In this document: positions 16,795-23,788 of the stretch, one piece after another
Position numbering within the stretch: the stretch's first letter is position 1
Layout: each line of letters starts with the position of its first letter
Origin: Lentzea pudingi
Lineage (GTDB): Bacteria > Actinomycetota > Actinomycetes > Mycobacteriales > Pseudonocardiaceae
Direction: 5' to 3'
Length of the DNA: 64,000 nt
Assembly (NCBI RefSeq): GCF_014646255.1
Contig: NZ_BMNC01000011.1
Span: 62,001 to 126,000 of the forward strand
Translations under genes and position numbers: made by a program
The notes under the pieces: model-generated
What the model was told of the DNA's origin: nothing
Seen by the model: only the letters and a program-made list of their open reading frames with translations
Databases searched by the model: none

Positions 16795-17742
16795 CTACGG
16801 GCGCGAGGTCAGGTAGCCGCCCATGTGCTTGAAGTACTCGTGCGCCTCGAGCTCGGTGCCGTCAGCGGTGCGAACCTTCTTGACCAGCAACGCCTTGCTG
16901 GTGCCGCGTCGTGCCTCGGCCCCCGCGACGATCGTCACGCCGTCGCCCTCGCGGTAGAAGATCCGGCCGGGGGTGCCGCCGTAGACCTCGGCCGAGACGT
17001 CCGCCTCGATGATTTCCAGGCGCTGGCCGCGATGGAAGCAGAACGCGCTCGGGTACGGCGCACACTGCGCGCGCACCAGGCGGTCCAGCTCCTCGGCGGT
17101 CCACGTGAAGTCGATGCGCAGGTCTTCCTCGGCGCGCTTGTGGAAGAACGAGGCCTGCGAACGGTCCTGCTTCTGGAAGTCGGTGCGGCCGGACGCGATC
17201 TCGGCGAGGCCGTCGACGGTGATCGGGCCGAACAGCTCCAGCGTCTTCTCGAACAGCACCGCCGTCGTGTCGCGCGGGCCGACCGCGACCGAGCGCTGCA
17301 GCACGATGTCGCCGGCGTCGAGCGTGTCGTCCATCATGTGCGCCGTCACGCCGACTTCCTTCTCGTCGTTGAGAAGCGCCCAGATCAACGGCGAGAAGCC
17401 CGCGTACTTCGGCAGCAACGAGTCGTGCACGTTCAACGTGCCGTGCTTGGGCAGCGCGAAGACCTGCGGCGGGATCCAGGTCCGCCAGTTGCAGGCGACG
17501 ATCACGTCGGGCTCGGCGGCGGCGAGCGCGTCGAGCAGTTCCTGGTCCTCCGGGCGTTCGCGGACCAGGACGTCGACGCCGTTCTCGCGGGCCAGGTCCT
17601 CGACCGAATCGCTCCACACCTTCTCGTACGCGCCCTCACCCTTGGGGTGGGTCACCACCAGGACGACCTCGTGCTCGGACGCCAAAAGTGCCTGCAGGGT
17701 GCGATGACCCCAGGTCTGGAACCCGAACATGACGACCCTCAT
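16795..17742 (-). CDS. N5-hydroxyornithine formyltransferase (methionyl-tRNA formyltransferase fold)
   Basis: 315 residues from ATG 17742. The formyltransferase core shows the folate-site His in LNVHDSLLPKYAGFSPLIW, the Asp in MMDDTLDAGDIVLQ and an Asn in VIVACNWRTWIP. The C-terminal domain (~205-305) has the Fmt barrel. A housekeeping Fmt is usually linked to def or priA, but here the partner is a divergent ornithine monooxygenase across two iron boxes. This is the arrangement of CchA/CchB in hydroxamate siderophore loci. It should formylate N5-hydroxyornithine from 10-formyl-tetrahydrofolate. No peptide synthetase is in the window. Confidence 0.82.
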   Translation of the reverse strand: MRVVMFGFQTWGHRTLQALLASEHEVVLVVTHPKGEGAYEKVWSDSVEDLARENGVDVLVRERPEDQELLDALAAAEPDVIVACNWRTWIPPQVFALPKHGTLNVHDSLLPKYAGFSPLIWALLNDEKEVGVTAHMMDDTLDAGDIVLQRSVAVGPRDTTAVLFEKTLELFGPITVDGLAEIASGRTDFQKQDRSQASFFHKRAEEDLRIDFTWTAEELDRLVRAQCAPYPSAFCFHRGQRLEIIEADVSAEVYGGTPGRIFYREGDGVTIVAGAEARRGTSKALLVKKVRTADGTELEAHEYFKHMGGYLTSRP

Positions 17743-17775
17743 GGGTGGTGTCCTCCTTCACTCCGGTGCGATACG

Positions 17776-17795
17776 GTCAGGCTAACCTAACTGAC
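17776..17795. promoter_or_regulatory. Iron box 1 (DmdR/IdeR type)
   Basis: GTCAGGCTAACCTAACTGAC contains the core AGGCTAACCT of the actinobacterial iron box (consensus TTAGGTTAGGCTAACCTAA) framed by GTCAG/CTGAC. It lies 33 bp before the formyltransferase start and should repress it when iron is plentiful. Confidence 0.8.
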
Positions 17796-17810
17796 GGCTT
17801 GCGAAGACAG

Positions 17811-17826
17811 CTTAGGCTTCCCTAAG
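17811..17826. promoter_or_regulatory. Iron box 2 (DmdR/IdeR type)
   Basis: CTTAGGCTTCCCTAAG is a near-perfect iron-box dyad. It overlaps the TAAGTT (17823-17828) that is the likely -10 of the monooxygenase gene, so bound repressor would block RNA polymerase directly. Confidence 0.8.
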
Positions 17827-17836
17827 TTAGGTGCTC

Positions 17837-19087
17837 ATGCATCCGATCTACGACATCGTCGGCATCGGGTTCGGTCCCTCGAACCTGGCGCTCGCCATCG
17901 CTCTCACCGAGCACAACGAGCAGGCCGAAACCCCTGTCACGGCGGTGTTCCTGGAACGCCAGGAGGCGTTCGGCTGGCATCGGGGCATGCTCCTGGACGA
18001 CGCCACCATGCAGGTGTCGTTCCTCAAGGACCTGGTCACCATGCGGAACCCGACCAGCCGCTTCTCGTTCCTGTGCTACCTCCGGGACCGCGGCCGGCTG
18101 ATCGACTTCGTCAACCACAAGAACCTGTTCCCGCTGCGCGTCGAGTTCCACGACTACTTCGAGTGGGCCGCCGCCCAGGTCGACGACGTGGTGTCCTACG
18201 GCACCGAAGCCGTTGCCGTGGAAGCGATCCAGGACGACCTGTTCGAGGTGACGGCGGCCACGGGTGACGTGTACCACGCCCGCAACCTCATCTTCGCCAC
18301 CGGACTGCGCCCGACCGTGCCCGAGGGCGTCACGCTGTCGGACCGCGTGTGGCACAACAGCGAGTTCCTGCACCGCGTCGGCGAACTGGAGAACCCGAAG
18401 CGCTGCGTCGTCGTCGGCGCCGGGCAGAGCGCCGCGGAGGCCGTGGCGTACCTGCACCGCGAGTTCCCGGGCGCGGAGGTGTGCTCGGTGTTCTCCCGCT
18501 ACGGCTACTCCCCCGCGGACGACAGCTCGTTCGCGAACCGGATCTTCGACCCCGAGGCCGTCGACCACTACTTCGACGCCCCGGACGCCGTGAAACGGCG
18601 GTTGATGGACTACCACCGCAACACCAACTACTCCGTGGTCGACGTCGACCTGATCGCGCAGCTCTACCGCACCGCGTACCAGGAGAAGGTGCTCGGCACC
18701 GAGCGCCTGAAGATGATGAAGATGACCCGGCTCGTCGCCGTCGAGGAGTCCGCGGACGGCGCACGTGCGGTGGTCCAGTCGCTCGTGACCGGCGAGCAGG
18801 AGTTCATCGACACGGACCTCGTGCTGCTCGCGACCGGGTACGACGAGGCCGCGCCGATGCTCGGTTCGCTGGAGCCGACCTGCCAACGAGACGAGGCGTC
18901 TCGTCTCGTCGTGGGCCGCGACTACCGCGTGCAGACGTCGTTGCGCGGCGGCATCTACCTGCAGGGCGGCACCGAGCACTCGCACGGCATCACGTCGTCG
19001 CTGTTGTCCAACGTCGCGGTGCGCTCGGGTGAGATCCTGGCGTCCGTGCTGACGAACACTCCCGTGCCGGTCCTCGCGACCGCGTAG
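17837..19087 (+). CDS. L-ornithine N5-monooxygenase / lysine N6-hydroxylase family
   Basis: 416 residues from ATG 17837. The FAD motif is GIGFGPSNLALAIAL, the NADPH motif is VVVGAGQSAAEAVAYL and the late flavin motif is DLVLLATGY, all characteristic of microbial N-hydroxylating monooxygenases. The substrate-loop HRGMLLDDATMQVSFLKDLV matches ornithine hydroxylases. It makes N5-hydroxyornithine, the precursor for hydroxamate siderophores, and the divergent formyltransferase would use the product. Iron box 2 sits on its promoter. GTG 17831 is an alternative start, but ATG 17837 fits a leaderless message eight bases after the -10. Confidence 0.9.
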   Translation: MHPIYDIVGIGFGPSNLALAIALTEHNEQAETPVTAVFLERQEAFGWHRGMLLDDATMQVSFLKDLVTMRNPTSRFSFLCYLRDRGRLIDFVNHKNLFPLRVEFHDYFEWAAAQVDDVVSYGTEAVAVEAIQDDLFEVTAATGDVYHARNLIFATGLRPTVPEGVTLSDRVWHNSEFLHRVGELENPKRCVVVGAGQSAAEAVAYLHREFPGAEVCSVFSRYGYSPADDSSFANRIFDPEAVDHYFDAPDAVKRRLMDYHRNTNYSVVDVDLIAQLYRTAYQEKVLGTERLKMMKMTRLVAVEESADGARAVVQSLVTGEQEFIDTDLVLLATGYDEAAPMLGSLEPTCQRDEASRLVVGRDYRVQTSLRGGIYLQGGTEHSHGITSSLLSNVAVRSGEILASVLTNTPVPVLATA

Positions 19088-19097
19088 AACTCACGGA

Positions 19098-20630
19098 GTG
19101 GAACTAGATCTCAAGCTGACGGGCTGCCGGGCCCTCACGATGGACCCGGCACGCCCCGCCGCGCACACGATCGGCATCTGGCAGGGCCGCATCGCCGGAC
19201 TGGACGAGCAGGTCACCGATCTGCCCGCCGCCGAGACCGTCGACCTCGGCGGCGCGGTGGTGCTGCCCGGTTTCATCGACGCCCACACGCACCTCGCGTG
19301 GAACGGCCGCCGCACGATCGACATCACCGGCCTGACCACGGTCGCCCAAATCCTCGACCGCCTCACCACCCCCGGCACGGGCTGGATCGAGGCGTCCGGT
19401 TACGACCGCCGGATCATGGACCACCCGCTCACCGCACTTGATCTCGACCGGATCAGCGGCGACAGGCCGGTCTACGTCGCCGACCTCTCAGGCCACGCGT
19501 GCGTCGTGAACTCACGAGTGCTGAAGCAACTCCCGGGGATCGAAAGCGACGGCTGGCTGACCGAGAACGAGCAGCTCGCCGCCCGCACGTTGCGACTGCC
19601 GTACTCGCTCGACGAGATCACCGCCGAACTGCACGAGAGCGCGCGGCAGGTGCTGTCCGAGGGCATCACGATGTGCGCGGAGGCGGGCATCGGCGCGGGC
19701 CTGATCGCCAGCAGCCCGCTCGAAGCCGCCGCCTACCAACGCGCGAAGCTGCCGATCCGGGTGCAGCTCATGGTGTCCGCGCACGTCCTGCACGACGTGG
19801 CCGCCGCACCGTCCGACGGCATTCCACGCGCGATCGACCTGGGCCTGCACACGGGCTTCGGCGACGACATGCTGTCGTTGGGAGCCATGAAGCTGTGGAC
19901 CGACGGCGGCATGATGGCGCGCACGGCAGCGTTGTCCGAGCCCTACCAAGGCACGAACTCCTCAGGCCAGCTCGCCGAGTCCGAGGAGCTCATGCGGGCC
20001 GCGATCATCGACGGCCACCACGCCGGCTGGCAGCTCGCGATCCACGCGATCGGCGACCGAGCGATCGACTTCACCTTGGACGCGGTCCAAGAAGCACAAC
20101 GGCAACGCCCACGCCCCGACGCCCGCCACCGCATCGAGCACTGCGGCCTCGTCCGCCCCGAACAGCTCGCCCAAATCGCCGCTCTCAGCATGATCCCGGT
20201 CATCCAGCCGACGTTCCTGCACGCCTACGGCGACGACTACAGCGAGATCATGGGCGAACGCCGGGCCCCGTGGATGTACCGCGGCCGCTCGTTCCTCGAC
20301 CACGGCATCACCGTCGCGGGCAGCTCCGACCGCCCGGTAGCGGACGGAGCCCCGTTGCGCGCCATCGAGTTCATGGTGAACAGGAACTCCTCGAGCGGCA
20401 GGCCGATCGGCCCGGACGAGGCGATCACCGTCGAAGAAGCGATCCACGCCTACACGCTCGGCAGCGCCTACGCGTGCCGCAAGGAGCACGTGCTGGGCAG
20501 CCTGACGCCGGGCAAGCTCGCGGACCTCGTGGTGCTCGGCGACGACCCGCGCACGAGCGACGCGATCGCGGACGTCCCGGTGCTGGCCACGATGGTCGGC
20601 GGCACCTTCAGCTTTCAGCGATCTTCTTGA
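19098..20630 (+). CDS. Amidohydrolase family protein, YtcJ-like
   Basis: 510 residues from GTG 19098. The metal-site motifs of the amidohydrolase superfamily are present: FIDAHTHLAW, a central DGGMMARTAA, HAIGDRAIDFTLDAV, RIEHCGLV, and the late SSDRPVADGAPL with the catalytic Asp. The C-terminal LGSLTPGKLADLVVLGDDPR is typical. The natural substrate of YtcJ-type enzymes is generally unknown. It follows the ornithine monooxygenase by only 10 bp, so it is probably in the same iron-regulated transcript, though a role in siderophore metabolism is speculative. The 3' end overlaps the ArsR gene by 23 bp. Confidence 0.88.
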   Translation: MELDLKLTGCRALTMDPARPAAHTIGIWQGRIAGLDEQVTDLPAAETVDLGGAVVLPGFIDAHTHLAWNGRRTIDITGLTTVAQILDRLTTPGTGWIEASGYDRRIMDHPLTALDLDRISGDRPVYVADLSGHACVVNSRVLKQLPGIESDGWLTENEQLAARTLRLPYSLDEITAELHESARQVLSEGITMCAEAGIGAGLIASSPLEAAAYQRAKLPIRVQLMVSAHVLHDVAAAPSDGIPRAIDLGLHTGFGDDMLSLGAMKLWTDGGMMARTAALSEPYQGTNSSGQLAESEELMRAAIIDGHHAGWQLAIHAIGDRAIDFTLDAVQEAQRQRPRPDARHRIEHCGLVRPEQLAQIAALSMIPVIQPTFLHAYGDDYSEIMGERRAPWMYRGRSFLDHGITVAGSSDRPVADGAPLRAIEFMVNRNSSSGRPIGPDEAITVEEAIHAYTLGSAYACRKEHVLGSLTPGKLADLVVLGDDPRTSDAIADVPVLATMVGGTFSFQRSS

Positions 20631-20919
20631 TGGCCGCCAGCCGCTGGTCCCACTGGGAGGCGAGCGAGGCCATCCAGGTGGCGGTGACGTCGAGCGCGCC
20701 GGACCGGACCGAGAAGTTGTTCTCCCGCCCGACGCGCTCGGACGCCACCAGCTCCGCCTTCTCCAGCACACCCAGGTGCTTCACGATGGCCTGCCTGCTC
20801 ACCGGCAACTCGGCGGCGAGCGCGGACGCCGACACGGCCCCCTTCGCCGCGACCAGGTCGAGGATCCGCCGGCGCATGGGATCGGCGAGCGCGGCCAAGA
20901 CGTCGTCGACCTGACTCAC
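20608..20919 (-). CDS. ArsR-family transcriptional regulator
   Basis: 103 residues from GTG 20919 with AAGGG seven bases upstream. It is a winged helix of the ArsR/SmtB type: VLAALADPMRRRILDLVAAK, then ELPVSRQAIVKHLGVLEKAELV and a wing ERVGRENNF. No metal-binding cysteines are visible, so it probably senses something other than arsenic. Members of this non-metal subgroup often pair with an SRPBCC protein, but none is adjacent. A perfect operator lies 12 bp upstream and suggests autorepression. GTG 20925 is an alternative start. Confidence 0.9.
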   Translation of the reverse strand: MSQVDDVLAALADPMRRRILDLVAAKGAVSASALAAELPVSRQAIVKHLGVLEKAELVASERVGRENNFSVRSGALDVTATWMASLASQWDQRLAAIKKIAES

Positions 20920-20931
20920 TCGCACACCCTT

Positions 20932-20951
20932 CTGCAACCGGACGGTTGCAG
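20932..20951. promoter_or_regulatory. ArsR operator
   Basis: CTGCAACCG-ga-CGGTTGCAG is a perfect 9-bp dyad just upstream of the ArsR start codon. CAACC/GGTTG arms are usual for ArsR regulators of this subgroup. Confidence 0.75.
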
Positions 20952-20957
20952 AACAGG

Positions 20958-21767
20958 CTACTGCAGGTGGAAGGTCGCGGCCAACGTCGTCAGGCGGTCG
21001 GTGATGTCGGCGTGGACGTTGGCACGACGAACCCAGTTCTGGCTGCCGGACGACGCGGACGGCAGCGCTCCGAGCGGCGCGACCGCGTCCGTGACCCCGT
21101 ACTCCAGCCGGTACGCGAGCACCGCGATCGCCGACTCGAGCCAGAACGACGGGTCCGGCGTCGGGATCTCGCCGAGCCCGACCCGGAACCACACGGGCAT
21201 CCGCGCGTACTGCCCGAGCGCCTCGGAGATGCGCCGCGCGGCCGCGTCCTTGATCTCGCCACGAGCCTTGTCCCCGGCGAGCACGGCCTCGGTGCGCCAC
21301 TCCTCCCCGACGGCGTCCTCGTCGGCCTCCAGCCGCTCGGCGGCCCGTCGCGCGCTCGCCTCGTTCGCGTTGATCAGCCACTCCATCTGGCGAACCTCGT
21401 GCGACAACGCGTCCCGCTCGAAGCGGGGAACCCGCCCACTGTCCAGTTTGGACCGGGCGTCGTCCCGCCGCGCCTTGAGCCCGTCGAACTCGAGCACCTC
21501 CTGCCGGAGGTCGACGCGAGCGGGATCGGCGAGGATCTCCTGCTCGGCGTCCCACGCCTTGCGCAGGGCCTCGACCAGCGGCTCGACGTCACCGGACACC
21601 GCGTCGAGGTCGGCCAGCGGCCCGTCCCCGGCACCGGACAACCGCCGCTCCAGCACCGTCAGCCGAGCCGTGACGCGCTCGAGTTCGGCCGAGAGCTGAC
21701 CGACGTGACTGATCAACGTGGCGACCTGCGGCTCGACCACGTCGAGCCGTTCCTTCTCCGTGGGCAC
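20958..21767 (-). CDS. Coiled-coil hypothetical protein
   Basis: About 269 residues if read from GTG 21767; the start is uncertain because no clear ribosome site is visible and the frame stays open to 21896. Residues ~1-130 are heptad-rich and charged (VATLISHVGQLSAELERVTARL by position), followed by a second helical part with many Glu/Arg/Ala (EWLINANEASARRAAERLE). The C-terminal ~90 residues look globular (YARMPVWFRVGLGEIPTPD, ESAIAVLAYRLEYGV). I recognise no family. It ends 38 bp before the ArsR start, on the same strand. Confidence 0.6.
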   Translation of the reverse strand: MPTEKERLDVVEPQVATLISHVGQLSAELERVTARLTVLERRLSGAGDGPLADLDAVSGDVEPLVEALRKAWDAEQEILADPARVDLRQEVLEFDGLKARRDDARSKLDSGRVPRFERDALSHEVRQMEWLINANEASARRAAERLEADEDAVGEEWRTEAVLAGDKARGEIKDAAARRISEALGQYARMPVWFRVGLGEIPTPDPSFWLESAIAVLAYRLEYGVTDAVAPLGALPSASSGSQNWVRRANVHADITDRLTTLAATFHLQ

Positions 21768-21915
21768 GCGACCAGCGAACCGGACACTGAGGATCCGCAA
21801 AATGGGTACCCGCCGAATACACGCATTGGAGGCGTGGTTCCGCCCGGCCGTGGAACCACCCTCACGCACCGTCACAACATGGGTGAACCCGGACAAAACG
21901 AGGTATTAATAGAAA

Positions 21916-23388
21916 ATGGCGACCTCCGTTACTGAGACCGAACGCAAGTACGAGGCACCATCGGACGCGAGTCTGCCGGACCTCACAGACATCACCGGCG
22001 TGGCGACCGGCCCGGAAGAGTTCGACCTCGAAGCCACCTACTTCGACACGTCCGACTACCGCCTGGCCCGCGCGGGCGTGACCCTGCGCAGGCGCACCGG
22101 CGGCTCCGACGAGGGCTGGCACCTCAAGCTCCCAGCGGGCGAAGACTCGAGGCAGGAACTCCGAGTCCCCCTGGGCAAGGCCACGAAGAAGCCCCCGAAG
22201 GACCTCTCCGCCCTGGTCCGCGCCCACACCAGGGGCCAGTCCCTGACCCCGGTGGCCGAGATCCGCACCAACCGCCGCCGCTGGCAACTGAGCAACGACA
22301 CCGGCGAGATGCTCGCCGAAGTCGTCGACGACGTGGTCACCGCCCAGACCATGGGCTCCTCGACCACGACCACGAGCTGGCGCGAGATCGAGGTGGAACT
22401 GGGCGAAAGCGGCGACCGCGAACTCCTCGACACCGTAGAACGCCACCTCGGCGACGCAGGCATAGTCCCGTCGTCATCAAAATCCAAGCTCTCCCAGGTG
22501 ATCGGCGTGAAGCGAGACGCGGGCCCCACCCTGGGCAAGAAACCAACGGCAGGCGACGTCGTGCTCGCCTACCTCTACGAACAACGAGCAGCACTCCAGA
22601 ACCAGGACCCCCGAGTCCGCCGCAGCGAGGACGACGCAGTCCACCAGATGCGAGTGGCAACCCGCCGCATGCGCTCGGCCCTCCAAGCATTCAGCAAGAT
22701 CATCGACCGAGACGAAACCCGAGCCCTCACAGAAGAACTGAAGTGGCTCGCCTCAGTCCTCGGCACCTCACGAGACCTGGAAGTACTCCACGAACGCTTC
22801 GAAACCGCCTTGCACGCCCTCCCACCAGAACTGGCGCTGGGCGACGTGGCAGCCCGCATGACCCGCTACTTCGCACCACTGGAAGCCAAGGCGCACCAGG
22901 ACTCCGTCGCAGCCCTGGACAGCAAGCGCTACTTCACCCTCCTCAACACCATCGACACGCTCCTCACCGCACCCCCTCTCACACCTCTGGCGGCAGACAA
23001 GGCAAAGGACGTCCTCCCCCGCCTGGTGGAAAAGGCCCGCCACCGCCTGGACGTCCGAGTGCAAGCGGCCCTGTCCGCCAACAACAGCGACGAGCCCTTG
23101 CACGAGGCCCGCAAGGCAGGCAAACGCCTCCGCTACTCGGCCGAGGTGGCAGAACCGGCCCTGGGCAAACACGCCAAGGCGCTGCGCAAGCGAGCAAAGG
23201 ACGTCCAAACCCTCCTGGGCGACCACCAGGACTCGGTAGTAGCACGCCCAGTACTGCTGGAACTGGGCAGGGGAGACGAAAACGGCTTCACCTTCGGCCT
23301 CCTCTACGGCCAAGAGGTAGAGCTAGCACACAAAACAGAAGCAGCACTCCCAGCCCTATGGCACAAGCTGAGCAAGGAACACCTCTAA
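21916..23388 (+). CDS. CYTH-CHAD domain protein
   Basis: 490 residues. The CYTH domain begins with the ExExK motif (ETERKYEAP) and covers ~1-200; such tunnels bind triphosphate or polyphosphate with a metal. The CHAD domain (~210-490) has its conserved histidines and basic helices in VHQMRVATRRMRSALQAF and HEARKAGKRLRYSAE; CHAD domains bind inorganic polyphosphate. A triphosphatase or polyphosphate-linked role is the family expectation. A TATTAA hexamer six bases before the ATG, without a ribosome site, suggests a leaderless start. Codons here are unusually rich in C and A. Confidence 0.9.
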   Translation: MATSVTETERKYEAPSDASLPDLTDITGVATGPEEFDLEATYFDTSDYRLARAGVTLRRRTGGSDEGWHLKLPAGEDSRQELRVPLGKATKKPPKDLSALVRAHTRGQSLTPVAEIRTNRRRWQLSNDTGEMLAEVVDDVVTAQTMGSSTTTTSWREIEVELGESGDRELLDTVERHLGDAGIVPSSSKSKLSQVIGVKRDAGPTLGKKPTAGDVVLAYLYEQRAALQNQDPRVRRSEDDAVHQMRVATRRMRSALQAFSKIIDRDETRALTEELKWLASVLGTSRDLEVLHERFETALHALPPELALGDVAARMTRYFAPLEAKAHQDSVAALDSKRYFTLLNTIDTLLTAPPLTPLAADKAKDVLPRLVEKARHRLDVRVQAALSANNSDEPLHEARKAGKRLRYSAEVAEPALGKHAKALRKRAKDVQTLLGDHQDSVVARPVLLELGRGDENGFTFGLLYGQEVELAHKTEAALPALWHKLSKEHL

Positions 23389-23439
23389 CACCTGATCACG
23401 CGATGCCGCAGGCGAGCCGTCTTTACCAAGCGCACTGGG

Positions 23440-23581
23440 TGGGGTGGCTTCGTCACGAGTCGTGCCATAGCTCTTGCTGCATGCAAGGAGGGGTGTCAAC
23501 TCGACACGCTTTTCGTCGAGTTGACACCCCTCCTTGCATGTGGCCCGCTCTTGGCTCGGCTCGTGACGAAGCCACCCCACC
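23440..23581. repeat. Nested perfect inverted-repeat element
   Basis: The outer arms (23440-23460 and 23561-23581) are perfect 21-bp complements starting GTGGGGTGGCTTCG. The inner arms (23480-23505 and 23515-23540) are perfect 26-bp complements starting CATGCAAGGAGGGG, with a nine-base loop. The 19-20-bp spacers between outer and inner arms do not pair. The whole 142 bp has no coding capacity. It could be a miniature inverted-repeat element, a mobile intergenic repeat or a very strong terminator for the CYTH-CHAD gene. Confidence 0.85.
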
Positions 23582-23680
23582 AACGCAACCAGACCAAGCA
23601 ACCGGCAGCCGCCCAAAGCAACAGGCGTGCCATCTACCCGCGAGCGGCGTGGACCCCGGCTTTGGATCAGATTGGCGGGG

Positions 23681-23699
23681 TCTGGGGCGGAGCCCCAGA
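23681..23699. repeat. GC hairpin, Streptomyces-type intergenic repeat
   Basis: TCTGGGGC-gga-GCCCCAGA is a perfect 8-bp stem preceded by GGGG. I recall this motif as a frequently repeated intergenic hairpin in actinomycete genomes. With no T-tract after it, its role as a terminator is uncertain. Confidence 0.6.
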
Positions 23700-23788
23700 G
23701 GCATTGGTCTGGACCTTGACACAGAAACCCGCCCCCTGCAACGGTGACTGAACGCCGCCACCACCCTCGCGCACCTCGGAGGACAGGC

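Noticed and set aside
20946..21935. A 329-codon + strand frame opposite the coiled-coil gene
   Set aside because: Arg/Pro/Gly-rich composition, no ribosome site and no family; the opposite strand shows heptads and normal residue use.
22743..23747. A long + strand frame overlapping the CYTH-CHAD gene and the inverted repeats
   Set aside because: It is Arg/Pro/Gly-rich, out of frame with the recognised CHAD domain, and crosses the nested repeat.
23389..23788. The repeat-rich gap considered as an insertion sequence remnant
   Set aside because: No transposase fragment is readable in any frame and I see no flanking target duplication, so only a repeat element is called.
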